Below are positions 36,170-45,355 of a stretch of 64,000 bases of DNA, piece after piece. Source of the DNA: Paenibacillus sp. FSL H7-0331 (GTDB taxonomy: Bacteria > Bacillota > Bacilli > Paenibacillales > NBRC-103111); NCBI RefSeq assembly GCF_001956045.1, contig NZ_MRTH01000009.1, positions 1 through 64,000 of the forward strand, read 5' to 3'. The translations under genes and the position numbers were made by a program. The notes under the pieces are model-generated. The model saw only the letters and a program-made list of their open reading frames with translations, did no database searches and was not told the origin of the DNA. Every line of letters begins with the position of its first letter. Position 1 is the stretch's first letter.

Positions 36170-38503
36170 ATGGGACCGAATAAAATAAAGGTGCGGCGTT
36201 TGCCATTGCTTCCTTTGCGTGGACTGCTTGTTTATCCGAGTATGGTGCTGCATTTGGATGTGGGCAGGGAGAAATCAGTAAAAGCGCTTGAGAAGTCCAT
36301 GGTGGACGACAGCTTGATTCTGTTATGCTCGCAGTCGGAGATTAACATTGAAGAACCTACCACCGAAGATATATATCGCATTGGTACGATTGCCAAAGTC
36401 AGACAAATGCTGAAGCTTCCTAACGGTACGATTCGTGTACTCGTTGAAGGGGTAGTTCGTGCGGAGATTACCGAATTTTTAAATAATGATGAGTACTATG
36501 AGGTGCAGGTCAGGGAGCTGCCTGAACAGGAAACAAGCGATCCCGAGATCGATGCTTTAATGCGAACAGTTCTGCATCAATTCGAGCATTACATTAATTT
36601 GTCAAAAAAGGTAACACCGGAGACACTGGCAGCCGTTTCCGATATTGATGAGCCTGGTCGTTTGGCTGACGTCATCTGCAGTCATTTATCCTTGAAGATC
36701 AAAGACAAGCAGGATATTCTAGAAACGGTTCCTGTAAAGGATCGTTTGGAAAAGCTGCTTAGTATTTTAAACAACGAACGCGAAGTGCTGGAGCTGGAAC
36801 GGAAAATCAGTCAACGCGTCAAAAAGCAGATGGAGAAAACGCAAAAGGAATACTATCTTCGCGAGCAGATGAAGGCTATCCAAAAAGAGCTCGGTGATAA
36901 AGAGGGACGGACAGGCGAGATTGAGGAACTGCGTTCGCTGCTTGCTGAGACTGAGGTTCCCGACAAGGTTAAGGAAAAGATCGAGAAGGAAATTGATCGT
37001 TTGGAAAAGCTGCCTGCAACCTCAGCAGAGGGCAGTGTTATCCGTAATTACATCGATTGGCTGCTTGGCATTCCTTGGTCCAATTTCACCGAGGATGATC
37101 TGAACATTATTCATGCTGAGGAAATATTGAATGAGGATCATTACGGACTGGAAAAGCCGAAGGAGCGCGTGTTAGAGTATTTGGCGGTACAGCAGCTGGT
37201 CAAGAAGCTGAAGGGTCCGATTCTATGTCTGGTAGGCCCTCCAGGAGTCGGTAAAACGTCAATCGCCCGTTCGATTGCCCGATCATTGGGTCGACAGTTC
37301 ATCCGCATCTCACTGGGCGGCGTTCGTGATGAGGCGGAAATCCGCGGACATCGGCGTACGTATGTCGGTGCTATGCCGGGAAGAATCATTCAAGGCATGA
37401 AAAATGCGGGCACGACGAACCCGGTTTTTTTATTGGATGAAATCGATAAAATGGCGATGGATTTCCGTGGAGATCCGGCAGCAGCACTTCTGGAGGTGCT
37501 GGATCCGGAGCAAAACAGCACTTTTAGTGATCACTATATTGAGGTTCCGTTTGATTTATCCAATGTCATGTTTGTGACAACGGCGAATGCGGTGCACAAT
37601 ATTCCGCGGCCGCTGTTGGATCGTATGGAAGTCCTCTACATTCCCGGTTATACTGAAATTGAGAAATATAAAATTGCTCGCAATTTTTTACTGCCCAAGC
37701 AGCAGAAGGATCATGGACTGCGAGAAGATCAGCTGATTATCGATGAGCAAGCACTCATGAAGATTGTCAGGGAGTATACCCGAGAAGCAGGAGTGCGTAA
37801 TCTGGAGCAGCAAGTAGCGGCTATATGCCGTAAGTCGGCGAAGCGTCTTGTTTCTGGTCAAGGTGAAATAGTTACGATCCATGCAGACAGTGTGAAGGAT
37901 TTTCTCGGCCCAGCCAAATTCCATCACGGTATGGCGGAGGAAACCGATCAGATTGGTGCCGTTACAGGGCTTGCATGGACAGAGGTAGGCGGCGATACGC
38001 TCGTCATCGAGGTTACTGTGATGCCAGGCAACGGGAAGCTGACACTTACCGGTAAGTTGGGAGATGTCATGAAGGAATCTGCGCAGGCGGCGTTCAGTTA
38101 TACACGTTCCCGTGTCGGACAGCTTCGTATAGCACCCGATTTTCATGAGAAGCTGGATGTACACATTCATATCCCGGAAGGCGCAATACCTAAGGATGGA
38201 CCATCAGCTGGGATTACGATGGCTACAGCCCTGATTTCAGCGCTTACGAACATTCCTGTGTCCAAAGAAGTTGCCATGACAGGTGAGATTACACTTCGTG
38301 GCCGTGTACTGCCGATTGGCGGGCTTAAGGAAAAAAGCCTTGCAGCGCACAGAGCGGGTATTCGTACGATCATTATTCCGAAGGATAATGCCAAGGACTT
38401 GGAAGAAATTCCGGAAAGCGTGCGAAATGAACTGAGATTTATTCCGGTTACGCATGTCGATGAAGTACTGGAATATGCTTTAGTTAGGCCTGTAGGCGTT
38501 TAA
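36170..38503 (+). CDS. lon: LonA ATP-dependent protease
   Basis: A 777-residue soluble Lon. The N-terminal substrate domain starts [13 protein letters not shown], a coiled coil covers about residues 190-300, the AAA+ domain has Walker [10 protein letters not shown] near residue 357 and Walker [10 protein letters not shown]. The protease domain has Ser in KDGPSAGIT near residue 678 and Lys in [10 protein letters not shown]. It degrades misfolded and regulatory proteins. AGGAGG lies 9 bases upstream, immediately after the recurrent hairpin. engB follows after 41 bases, as in B. subtilis. No CIRCE or CtsR site was seen. Confidence 0.97.
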   Translation: MGPNKIKVRRLPLLPLRGLLVYPSMVLHLDVGREKSVKALEKSMVDDSLILLCSQSEINIEEPTTEDIYRIGTIAKVRQMLKLPNGTIRVLVEGVVRAEITEFLNNDEYYEVQVRELPEQETSDPEIDALMRTVLHQFEHYINLSKKVTPETLAAVSDIDEPGRLADVICSHLSLKIKDKQDILETVPVKDRLEKLLSILNNEREVLELERKISQRVKKQMEKTQKEYYLREQMKAIQKELGDKEGRTGEIEELRSLLAETEVPDKVKEKIEKEIDRLEKLPATSAEGSVIRNYIDWLLGIPWSNFTEDDLNIIHAEEILNEDHYGLEKPKERVLEYLAVQQLVKKLKGPILCLVGPPGVGKTSIARSIARSLGRQFIRISLGGVRDEAEIRGHRRTYVGAMPGRIIQGMKNAGTTNPVFLLDEIDKMAMDFRGDPAAALLEVLDPEQNSTFSDHYIEVPFDLSNVMFVTTANAVHNIPRPLLDRMEVLYIPGYTEIEKYKIARNFLLPKQQKDHGLREDQLIIDEQALMKIVREYTREAGVRNLEQQVAAICRKSAKRLVSGQGEIVTIHADSVKDFLGPAKFHHGMAEETDQIGAVTGLAWTEVGGDTLVIEVTVMPGNGKLTLTGKLGDVMKESAQAAFSYTRSRVGQLRIAPDFHEKLDVHIHIPEGAIPKDGPSAGITMATALISALTNIPVSKEVAMTGEITLRGRVLPIGGLKEKSLAAHRAGIRTIIIPKDNAKDLEEIPESVRNELRFIPVTHVDEVLEYALVRPVGV

Positions 38504-38544
38504 GTAAAGGAGCACAGCTCCATAAAGAGAGAGTGGAATTTATT

Positions 38545-39225
38545 ATGAAGGTCAATCAAGCTGAATTTATTATCAGCGCGGTTGGTCCGAGTCAGTATCC
38601 TGCCGACGCCTTGCCCGAGATAGCTCTGGCAGGGCGTTCGAATGTCGGCAAGTCATCACTGATCAATCGGCTCATCCAACGCAAAAATCTGGCACGTACC
38701 AGCTCCAAGCCGGGGAAAACCCAGCAGCTTAATTATTATAAAGTGAATGCGGACTTATATTTTGTCGATCTTCCAGGTTATGGATATGCACAAGTTTCCA
38801 AATCCAAACGTGAGATATGGGGCAAGTTTATCGAACAATATTTGCTGCACCGTGAACATCTTAAGCTGGTGCTATTAATCATTGATATTCGGCATGCGCC
38901 ATCCAAGGATGACCAGACCATGTTTGCCTGGCTTAAGCATAATGATGTTCCCTTGGTTGTAGTTACGACCAAAGCAGACAAAATAACTAAGGGCCATTGG
39001 CAGAAGCATGTAAAGATCATCAGAGAAACACTGCAAATGGAAAAGCACGACCGTATGGTTTTATTTTCATCTGAGCTCGGTGTTGGTAAGGATGAATTAT
39101 GGCAGGTCATTGAACAAGAGATTGGTTGGTCAGCACCTGAGCCTAAAACTGAGCTTGAATCGGGAGTTAAACCAACGGTCGAAACCAAGGCTGTACCGGA
39201 AACTAAACTTCAACCAGAAATCTAA
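38545..39225 (+). CDS. engB: EngB/YsxC GTPase, ribosome assembly
   Basis: A 226-residue TRAFAC GTPase with G1 [10 protein letters not shown]3 DLPGYGYA and G4 TKADK. EngB (YsxC) acts in late 50S subunit assembly. The family is usually about 195-200 residues; here about 28 extra residues follow the folded domain, a Lys/Glu/Pro/Thr-rich tail with repeated ETK units ([10 protein letters not shown]). The frame begins at GTG 38533, but ATG 38545 aligns with family N termini (MKVNQAEFI). It keeps the lon-engB order. Confidence 0.95.
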   Translation: MKVNQAEFIISAVGPSQYPADALPEIALAGRSNVGKSSLINRLIQRKNLARTSSKPGKTQQLNYYKVNADLYFVDLPGYGYAQVSKSKREIWGKFIEQYLLHREHLKLVLLIIDIRHAPSKDDQTMFAWLKHNDVPLVVVTTKADKITKGHWQKHVKIIRETLQMEKHDRMVLFSSELGVGKDELWQVIEQEIGWSAPEPKTELESGVKPTVETKAVPETKLQPEI

Positions 39226-39250
39226 TTTTAAGGAAATGCGGTGGTGTTAT

Positions 39251-39958
39251 ATGCATTCAGCGTGTGTCGTTGAAATCGTCAAGCGGTTTAAGGAGCAAGC
39301 TGATGCAGATGCCGCTATGCCTATGATAAAGTATATGCGCAACCAGTTTGCATTTCTTGGGCTTCCGAACCCTGTAAGAACAAGTATTACGAAGCCATGG
39401 GTAAAGGAATTTGAGCGTTTAACAGAGGAGCAGCTCATACAGGCTGTTGAGGAGCTGTGGGATTTACCTGAAAGGGAATATCAGTACGCAGCCCTATCGT
39501 TGTTGGAGAAATACAAGAAAAGCTCAGGCACTGGACATGTAGATTTTTTAGAAAAAATCATCATCAATAAATCTTGGTGGGATACAGTAGATACGATTGC
39601 TTCTCACTTGGTGGGCGCATTTTTTTTGCGTTATCCCGAGCTGATTTCAGCTTATACAGAAAGATGGATACGATCAGATAATATGTGGCTGCAGCGTACA
39701 GCCCTTCTATTTCAATTGACATATAAACAACAGACGGATCAGGAACGCTTATTTTCATATATTTTGCTCTGTAAGGATTCAGATCAATTTTTCATACGTA
39801 AGGCTATAGGCTGGTCATTAAGAGAGCTGTCCAAATCAGATCCGCAAGCTGTTATTTCGTTTATGCAGCAATATACGTTGTCTCCATTAAGTCAGCGAGA
39901 GGCGCTTAAAGTGATCAATCGCAAACAACAAAGTGTCTCATCACAATCCATAGTCTAA
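39251..39958 (+). CDS. AlkD-like DNA alkylation repair protein
   Basis: A 235-residue all-helical protein of HEAT-like repeats. KSWWDTVDTIAS near residue 110 matches the AlkD active-site segment (Trp and the catalytic Asp), and the Trp-rich NMWLQRTALL and FIRKAIGWSLRELSK follow in order. AlkD excises positively charged alkylpurines such as 7-methylguanine without base flipping. ATG 39251 is chosen because the N terminus matches the family; the ribosome site is weak. It is 25 bases downstream of engB and may be expressed with it. This position is not the B. subtilis arrangement. Confidence 0.85.
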   Translation: MHSACVVEIVKRFKEQADADAAMPMIKYMRNQFAFLGLPNPVRTSITKPWVKEFERLTEEQLIQAVEELWDLPEREYQYAALSLLEKYKKSSGTGHVDFLEKIIINKSWWDTVDTIASHLVGAFFLRYPELISAYTERWIRSDNMWLQRTALLFQLTYKQQTDQERLFSYILLCKDSDQFFIRKAIGWSLRELSKSDPQAVISFMQQYTLSPLSQREALKVINRKQQSVSSQSIV

Positions 39959-39962
39959 CTCA

Positions 39963-40000
39963 TTAAGTAATCTACAGGGTAGGTTGCTTAATTTTGCATA
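39963..40000 (+). terminator. probable terminator after the alkD-like gene
   Basis: TTAAGTAATC can pair with GGTTGCTTAA (with G-T pairs) across a 9-base loop, followed by TTTT. Confidence 0.55.
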
Positions 40001-40230
40001 CATTGCAGCGAACCGCAGAACTTTGTAAGGGAAACAGAGGGATTCAGATATATGCTTGGAATTCTTCGAGGAAAAGGCGTTATTTTCTAAAATAAAACGG
40101 AATTTAATGAATTTATGACAGGAATATTAATGTTTTATGTAGTATACTATATATAAAATAATGAACTTATAGCTTTTTGTTTACAGCAGGGTATGTAAAG
40201 GGCTCGAAATTAAAGAATCGAGGGATTTTT

Positions 40231-40818
40231 ATGGCAATGAGGTTAGCGACTGAATATGTCAAAACCTGCCTACAATTAACGGAAGCCGAAATGGCCATGT
40301 TTATTCAAATGTTTGTCGATCAGCAAGTAACCCTGCAGGTGAAAATTCTCGATAATGGAAATCAGGAAGTTGTACTCATGGATGATGCGGGTCAAGAAAT
40401 TGTCCTGTCGTTCGAATTGCATTATGACACTTATGTATGCCTCGGCTCTTGCCGTATCCGCAATAAAACACTTGTTAATCTGATGCGCAAAGCAGTTTCA
40501 AATTTTAAAGGCAGTGCTACAGTTCATCGTATTTATGAAACTTATATTATGGTGTACGAATATGAGCGCGGCTCTGTAGTCCGAATTGTAGAAAGCAAGG
40601 ATGGGCTTGAGCGGATTATTTATGAGCATAAAGATACATTAGGCTTGCTGGAAAGCTTATTCCGCAAGGACGAGGTGGAGCAAGAAATTGTGCGCATTAA
40701 ATCTCAAGTGAACAACTTACTGGATCTGAGAAATGACATTCGTGAATTAGCTGTTCGTGAACAGATTGATGAACGTTTAAGTAAATTGACTCATCAATTG
40801 TTTGTACTCGAGGCTTAA
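40231..40818 (+). CDS. conserved-looking protein of unknown function
   Basis: A 195-residue soluble protein with no signal or membrane segment. The first 130 residues look beta-rich (VTLQVKILDNGNQEVVLMDD, VHRIYETYIMVYEY). The last 60 are a charged coiled coil (VRIKSQVNNLLDLRNDIREL). I do not recognise the family. ATG 40231 has GAGGG upstream; the frame opens 54 bases earlier. A TAGTATACTA palindrome and AT-rich stretch about 90 bases upstream may hold the promoter. It is a single gene with its own terminator. Confidence 0.75.
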   Translation: MAMRLATEYVKTCLQLTEAEMAMFIQMFVDQQVTLQVKILDNGNQEVVLMDDAGQEIVLSFELHYDTYVCLGSCRIRNKTLVNLMRKAVSNFKGSATVHRIYETYIMVYEYERGSVVRIVESKDGLERIIYEHKDTLGLLESLFRKDEVEQEIVRIKSQVNNLLDLRNDIRELAVREQIDERLSKLTHQLFVLEA

Positions 40819-40837
40819 GTATATATTTGGGTAAACG

Positions 40838-40880
40838 AATACTTCTGATTCCGCCATGGATTCAGAAGTATTTTTTTTTT
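40838..40880 (+). terminator. intrinsic terminator before speD
   Basis: AATACTTCTGATTCC pairs with GGATTCAGAAGTATT (one mismatch) around a short loop, followed by more than eight T. Confidence 0.88.
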
Positions 40881-40896
40881 GCCCGAAAAAAAAGTG

Positions 40897-40925
40897 TTGC
40901 ATTTCCGTTCAATAGATGGTACTTT
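40897..40925 (+). promoter_or_regulatory. possible sigma-A promoter for speD
   Basis: TTGCAT (40897-40902), 17-base spacer, TACTTT (40920-40925). The transcript would carry a leader of about 140 bases. Confidence 0.45.
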
Positions 40926-40950
40926 TAATCTCGTTGAAAACAAACAAAAT

Positions 40951-41023
40951 AGGAACCAGGATTCACTCAGGACATTATTGTTGCGAGAGATTACTCCCTC
41001 GAGAAGTGAATGACGTAGGTCCT
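40951..41023 (+). promoter_or_regulatory. structured leader of speD (candidate cis-regulatory RNA)
   Basis: Nested complementary segments: AGGAACC (40951-40957) with GGTCCT (41018-41023), ATTCACT (40961-40967) with AGTGAAT (41005-41011), and CGAG (40984-40987) with CTCG (40998-41001). Together they give a long three-part hairpin about 50 bases before the speD start. I cannot match it to a known riboswitch class. Confidence 0.5.
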
Positions 41024-41074
41024 AGCGGATGAAATTTTTCAAACATTTTATTCCTAGGAAGGGGGAACCGAAAG

Positions 41075-41476
41075 ATGGAATATTCGACTTTCGGAAGACA
41101 CGTTGCTGTAGATACTTGGGGGGTTGATTTTGATCTTCTCAATAATGCAGAATGGTTACAAGCGCAAATGGTGGAGGCAGCAGAAGCATGTGGGGCGTCA
41201 GTGATGTCTGTACAGGCCAAACAATTCGAACCACAAGGTGCAACGGTTTTGGTATTGCTGTCAGAAAGTCATCTCTCCATTCATACTTATCCTGAGAAAG
41301 GTTTTGCCGCATTGGATTGTTACACTTGTGGTGAGACGGTAGATCCTCAATTGGCTATCGATTATATGGTATCCGTTTTGAAGCCTGAAACGACTCATGC
41401 CAAAAAGCTAATTCGTGGAATGGGTGAGCTCGTAGTTGAAACACCGGTAATCAAACAAATGCAGTTAATCAAATAG
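41075..41476 (+). CDS. speD: S-adenosylmethionine decarboxylase proenzyme
   Basis: A 133-residue bacterial short-form AdoMetDC. The self-cleavage site is in SESHLSIHTYPE near residue 65, where the Ser becomes the pyruvoyl group; Cys in DCYTCGE near residue 85 is the conserved proton donor. It makes decarboxylated SAM, the aminopropyl donor for spermidine. GGAAGGGGGAA precedes the start. It has its own terminator and a structured leader, suggesting control by SAM or polyamines; this is inference. Confidence 0.95.
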   Translation: MEYSTFGRHVAVDTWGVDFDLLNNAEWLQAQMVEAAEACGASVMSVQAKQFEPQGATVLVLLSESHLSIHTYPEKGFAALDCYTCGETVDPQLAIDYMVSVLKPETTHAKKLIRGMGELVVETPVIKQMQLIK

Positions 41477-41507
41477 AGCAGTACGTTTTTCAATTAAAAA
41501 CCTTAAA

Positions 41508-41543
41508 AATAGTACCCCGGAGAAATCCGCGGGTATTATTTTT
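41508..41543 (+). terminator. intrinsic terminator after speD
   Basis: AATAGTACCC and GGGTATTATT form the outer stem with a CGG/CCG inner part, followed by TTTTG. Confidence 0.75.
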
Positions 41544-41584
41544 GTTCATTAACCCCCATACACTGTACAAGACAGGCTCAGCTT

Positions 41585-41614
41585 GCTTACGAAGTTAGTT
41601 TTGTTACACAAAAC
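41585..41614 (+). promoter_or_regulatory. recurrent leader hairpin, first tandem copy
   Basis: GCTTACGAAGTTA, then GTTTTGT (41598-41604), TAC, ACAAAAC (41608-41614). It lacks the ribosome-site box and is followed at once by a full copy at 41624, so it is a partial tandem duplicate. Confidence 0.7.
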
Positions 41615-41623
41615 CAAGTAGAT

Positions 41624-41669
41624 GCTTACGAAGTTAGTTTTGCTTCGCAAAACTCTGAGGGGGGACCCC
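41624..41669 (+). promoter_or_regulatory. recurrent leader hairpin, second tandem copy
   Basis: GCTTACGAAGTT, then AGTTTTGC (41636-41643), TTC, GCAAAACT (41647-41654), a perfect 8-base stem, then CTGAGGGGGGACCCC touching ATG 41670. It shares 18 bases with the first copy before the loop. Confidence 0.78.
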
Positions 41670-42197
41670 ATGAAAAGAAAACGAAGGCTTGTATTCTATT
41701 TGCTATTGATTTTTTTGCTAGGGTGGCCGTTGTATCAAATCTATGTTATGGTGCAAGGGACATCCGAGAAGCAGGATGCCGGGAAGATGCTGTATCAGGT
41801 TTCATTGTTTCAGATGGAGCTATTAAGCAGCTACTTACAAAATGTTGATAAAGTGAAAGATACCGAAAGCTTGAATGCGCTGCGACAGGCGGTGTATACG
41901 GCTAATTTTACACATGATCATCTTGTGCTGGCTTTTGGTGATCCATCGCTTTCGTCTCTAGCCGGGTTACCGGAGCTTATGCAGTACATGCTGCGCCTGC
42001 AGGTTGGCGGGCAGCGTTCCTTACGATCAGATGAAGTACAAACATTAGTTGAGGTGCACAAGCAATTCAGCATTTTTTTCGATGCCTACGGCAAGCTGCT
42101 TTCTTCGCGCCTTGATATCAATTCATCGCAAAGTGCTATCATGGCCAAGGCTGATCAGGCAATATCCGAGCTGCTTCGCAAAAAAATGCAGCAGTAG
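41670..42197 (+). CDS. uncharacterised membrane-anchored protein
   Basis: A 175-residue protein. A short basic start (KRKRR) and one membrane segment (LVFYLLLIFLLGWPLYQIYV, residues 6-25) place the rest outside the cell. The outer part is helical, with SAIMAKADQAISELLRKK at the end and no cysteine. I do not recognise the family. The frame is open upstream through the leader, but ATG 41670 directly follows the G-rich ribosome site. It lies between speD and hemA and carries two tandem copies of the leader hairpin. Function unknown. Confidence 0.72.
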   Translation: MKRKRRLVFYLLLIFLLGWPLYQIYVMVQGTSEKQDAGKMLYQVSLFQMELLSSYLQNVDKVKDTESLNALRQAVYTANFTHDHLVLAFGDPSLSSLAGLPELMQYMLRLQVGGQRSLRSDEVQTLVEVHKQFSIFFDAYGKLLSSRLDINSSQSAIMAKADQAISELLRKKMQQ

Positions 42198-42342
42198 CTT
42201 TCGTTTCCAGGAATAATGAAGGTGGTTTAATTAACGGACTGCAGTATAAAGCTGAAGGAAATGGTTGAAAATAATGTACATTACACCTCATGCAGCTTTC
42301 ACAGTTTATACAAAAAATTTGTCGGAGAACCAGATTGTTATA

Positions 42343-42351
42343 TGCTATAAT
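42343..42351 (+). promoter_or_regulatory. extended -10 promoter for the hem operon
   Basis: TGC followed by a perfect TATAAT (42346-42351), an extended -10 that works without a good -35; none is seen at the right distance. It lies 36 bases before hemA. Confidence 0.6.
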
Positions 42352-42387
42352 AAACAGAGATTATTTGGAGGGAGGCAGGTGACACCT

Positions 42388-43782
42388 ATGCATATTGTTG
42401 TGGCGGGCTTGAATTACCGGACGGCACCCGTTTCGATCCGGGAGAAATTTACGTTTGCCGAAGGAGATCTCCCTTTGGCGCTTAAACAGCTGAAAGAGAC
42501 GAAGAGCGTCATGGAATCCGTCATAGTGGGCACCTGCAACCGAACGGAGCTATACATTGTCGTAGACCGTGAGCATTTATGTGGACATTATATTCGCGGA
42601 TTTATAGAAAATTGGTTCGGTGTGTCGCGAGACGAATTCAATAGTCATTTGTATATTTATGAAAATGACAAGGCAATCGATCATTTATTCAGGGTCGCGA
42701 GTGGTTTGGATTCGATGGTTATTGGTGAGACTCAAATTCTGGGGCAGGTTAAGGATTCCTTTGCTTTGGCTCAACAAACCAAGACGACCGGGATTATGTT
42801 CAATACATTGTTTAAGCAGGCGGTAACGTTCGCGAAGCGCGCACATACAGAAACAGGTATCGGCGATAATCCCGTTTCGGTCAGCTATGCGGCAGTTGAG
42901 CTGGGCAAGCGGATTTTTGGCAGCTATGAGCATAAAAAAGTATTGATCATTGGTGCGGGCAAGATGAGCGAGTTAACGGTCAAGCATCTATATGCCAACG
43001 GTGCGGATAAGGTTATCGTAGCCAATCGGACCTTAACACGTGCTCAGGAGCTGGCTGAAAAGTTTCAAGGTGTAGCCTGTACCATGGACAAGCTGAATGC
43101 CTGTTTGGAAGAGGTTGATATCGTCATTAGCTCGACGGGAGCTGCTGAATTGGTATTGACTCGAGAACAAGTCGCGGCTGTCCTTCAAAAGCGTCGTTCA
43201 CGTCCGTTATTCATGATTGATATCGCAGTTCCCAGAGACCTGGACCCAGCAATCGGCAGCTTGTCTAACGTCTTTTTGTATGATATCGATAATTTACAGT
43301 CGATTGTGAACACCCACTTACAGGAACGGCGGGAAACAGCTGTTATGATTGAACAAATGATTGCAGATGAATTGCAGACCTTTGAGCAATGGACCAAGAC
43401 GTTGGGTATTAGTCCAGTTATTCAAGCTTTACAGACTAAAGCAAGCTCTATTCATCAAGAGACGATGGATAGTTTGATGAAGAAGCTTCCTGATTTGGAT
43501 GAAAGAGAATTGAAGATCATCCGTAAATTAACCAAGAGTATCGTGAATCAAATGCTGCGAGATCCCGTAAACCGTATCAAGGAAATGGCTTCGGAACGGC
43601 ACGGTGATGAGGCGCTGGACTATTTCACCAAAATATTCGCGTTAGAGGAGCAATTGGAAGAGCAGGAACGTGCGGAGCAAGCGGCTCGTCAGCTGGAGCT
43701 TGAAGACGTACAGAATCGTTGGAAAGAAGAACTGCTAACGAAGGTTTCCCTAAAGCCTGCTGAGGCCTTGTCCAAATCGTAA
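42388..43782 (+). CDS. hemA: glutamyl-tRNA reductase
   Basis: A 464-residue enzyme, first step of heme synthesis from Glu-tRNA to glutamate-1-semialdehyde with NADPH. GTCNRTELY near residue 50 holds the catalytic Cys, GLDSMVIGETQILGQ follows, and the Rossmann motif is VLIIGAGKMSE near residue 188. A C-terminal dimerisation helix completes the usual length. ATG 42388 aligns with family starts (MHIVV); a GTG at 42379 is an alternative. The ribosome site is GGAGGGAGG. It heads the operon hemA-hemX-precorrin dehydrogenase-hemC-cobA/hemD-hemB. Confidence 0.97.
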   Translation: MHIVVAGLNYRTAPVSIREKFTFAEGDLPLALKQLKETKSVMESVIVGTCNRTELYIVVDREHLCGHYIRGFIENWFGVSRDEFNSHLYIYENDKAIDHLFRVASGLDSMVIGETQILGQVKDSFALAQQTKTTGIMFNTLFKQAVTFAKRAHTETGIGDNPVSVSYAAVELGKRIFGSYEHKKVLIIGAGKMSELTVKHLYANGADKVIVANRTLTRAQELAEKFQGVACTMDKLNACLEEVDIVISSTGAAELVLTREQVAAVLQKRRSRPLFMIDIAVPRDLDPAIGSLSNVFLYDIDNLQSIVNTHLQERRETAVMIEQMIADELQTFEQWTKTLGISPVIQALQTKASSIHQETMDSLMKKLPDLDERELKIIRKLTKSIVNQMLRDPVNRIKEMASERHGDEALDYFTKIFALEEQLEEQERAEQAARQLELEDVQNRWKEELLTKVSLKPAEALSKS

Positions 43783-43803
43783 TCGGAAGAGGTGCCTTGG
43801 TCA

Positions 43804-44628
43804 ATGGTTACGAAAAGTTGGTTATACGATGCTATTATTTATATCTACGCCCTGAGCCTGCTGTTTTACTTCTCGGACTTTGTTGGTCCGAATCGAAGTG
43901 CAAAACGGATAGGGACAGGGTTACTTTCTTTTGTATGGGTTTTGCAAACGGTCTATTTGATATCCGGCTTGGTCTATCATGATCCAACGGAAGCTTTTTC
44001 TATGTTCGAGACACTGTTTATGCTGACCTGGCTGCTAGTCACGGTTTCGTTGGTTGTAAATCGTTTTATCCGAATCGAGTTTTTTGTGTTTATGGTGAAT
44101 GTATTGGGGTTTGCGGTTCTTGCTCTTAATTTTTTTAGTAATCCGAAAGTATCGCCATCGCTCGCTTCCTGGAATATTAAGGATGAAGTGCTATTCATTC
44201 ATATTTCTTTATCCATCTTAAGCTATACGGCATTTGTAGCGGCAGCAGTGTTTTCCGGCATGTATTTATTGCTGCACCAGCAGTTGAAGAGAAAGAAGTG
44301 GTCAAAACTGATGCAGAGATTGCCGAGTCTTGACAAAACAGATCATTATTCGTATGTTTCTGTCATTATCGGAACCCCTCTGCTGCTGTTGGGTTTGTCC
44401 ATTGGTTTCGTTTGGATTGCGCTTGAAGGAAATGCGGCATTATTTTTTGATCCTAAGGTCATAAATTCCTGGTTTGTTTTGCTAGCCTACGTTTTCTATT
44501 TATTTCAAAGGGTTATGCTGAAGACACCGGGCTATAAGCTTGCGTTATGGAATTTAGCAGCTTTTTTCATTATGGCACTCAATGTAGTGTTTGCGAATTT
44601 TTATTCTTCGTTTCACCAATGGTCGTGA
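43804..44628 (+). CDS. hemX: HemX, CcsA-like membrane protein
   Basis: A 274-residue protein with about eight membrane segments and the cytochrome c assembly (CcsA/ResC-like) fold. In B. subtilis HemX lowers the amount of HemA and so controls heme flow. The ATG at 43804 follows GGAAGAGG; a GTG at 43792 is also possible. It begins 21 bases after hemA and the next gene starts 4 bases after its stop. Confidence 0.92.
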   Translation: MVTKSWLYDAIIYIYALSLLFYFSDFVGPNRSAKRIGTGLLSFVWVLQTVYLISGLVYHDPTEAFSMFETLFMLTWLLVTVSLVVNRFIRIEFFVFMVNVLGFAVLALNFFSNPKVSPSLASWNIKDEVLFIHISLSILSYTAFVAAAVFSGMYLLLHQQLKRKKWSKLMQRLPSLDKTDHYSYVSVIIGTPLLLLGLSIGFVWIALEGNAALFFDPKVINSWFVLLAYVFYLFQRVMLKTPGYKLALWNLAAFFIMALNVVFANFYSSFHQWS

Positions 44629-44632
44629 TACC

Positions 44633-45355
44633 ATGAACAATATAGATTATTATCCTGTACTGGTTAATTTGAAGAACAAACCCTGTGTGATTGTTGGTGG
44701 AGGCCACGTAGCAGAACGGAAGGCAGGTTCGCTGATAGAAGCAGGTGCATCTGTAACCGTGATAAGCCCAGACTGCAGTCCACAGATTGAGGATTGGATG
44801 CAGCAGGGAGCTCTGACGATACTTCGCGAATTGTATTGTGCAGGAACACGGGAAATTGAACAATCCATACTCGTATTCGCCGCTACCGACAATCCGGAAA
44901 TTAATGAAGCGGTTCGTCTGGAAGCAGAAACACTGGGCAAGCTGGTTACAGTGGCTGATAATACGTCTGGCAGCAGCTTCATCGTTCCGGCTATGGTCCG
45001 TCGCGGCAAGCTGCTCATCTCTGTCTCCACTGGAGGTGCCAGCCCGACGATTGCCAGAAAGATCAAACAAGAGCTGGAGCAAGCCTACGGGTTCGAATAT
45101 GAAACTTATCTGGATCTTGTGCAGGAGCTTCGTTGGTTGATTCAATCACAGGTTGAGGATATAGAGGATAGACTGCAAATGCTTAGAGTGATGCTGGATT
45201 GGGAGCTTATGTCCTTAATCCGTTCCTCAGGTACGGATACATACTGGAAGCAGGAGCTCATAGACAGATTGTCTGCTGAACCAACTATTGCGAGAATGAA
45301 GCAAATCGGACTTTGGATTCAACAATACATCAAAGAGGGAGAGACATATGCGTAA
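44633..45355 (+). CDS. precorrin-2 dehydrogenase / sirohydrochlorin ferrochelatase-like
   Basis: A 240-residue protein of the CysG N-terminal/Met8/SirC type. [20 protein letters not shown] near residue 14 is the NAD-binding fold, [11 protein letters not shown] follows, and [18 protein letters not shown] is the family core. It oxidises precorrin-2 to sirohydrochlorin and, in some members, inserts iron to give siroheme. In B. subtilis this gene (ylnF) is elsewhere; its presence between hemX and hemC puts siroheme and heme synthesis in one operon. The ribosome site is weak and translation may be coupled to hemX. hemC begins 8 bases before its stop. Confidence 0.92.
   Translation: MNNIDYYPVLVNLKNKPCVIVGGGHVAERKAGSLIEAGASVTVISPDCSPQIEDWMQQGALTILRELYCAGTREIEQSILVFAATDNPEINEAVRLEAETLGKLVTVADNTSGSSFIVPAMVRRGKLLISVSTGGASPTIARKIKQELEQAYGFEYETYLDLVQELRWLIQSQVEDIEDRLQMLRVMLDWELMSLIRSSGTDTYWKQELIDRLSAEPTIARMKQIGLWIQQYIKEGETYA

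Noticed and set aside
42335..42355. Possible PerR box before hemA (TTATATGCTATAA)
   Set aside because: The dyad arms are 5 bases around 3, not the 7-1-7 layout of PerR boxes, and it is explained by an extended -10 promoter.
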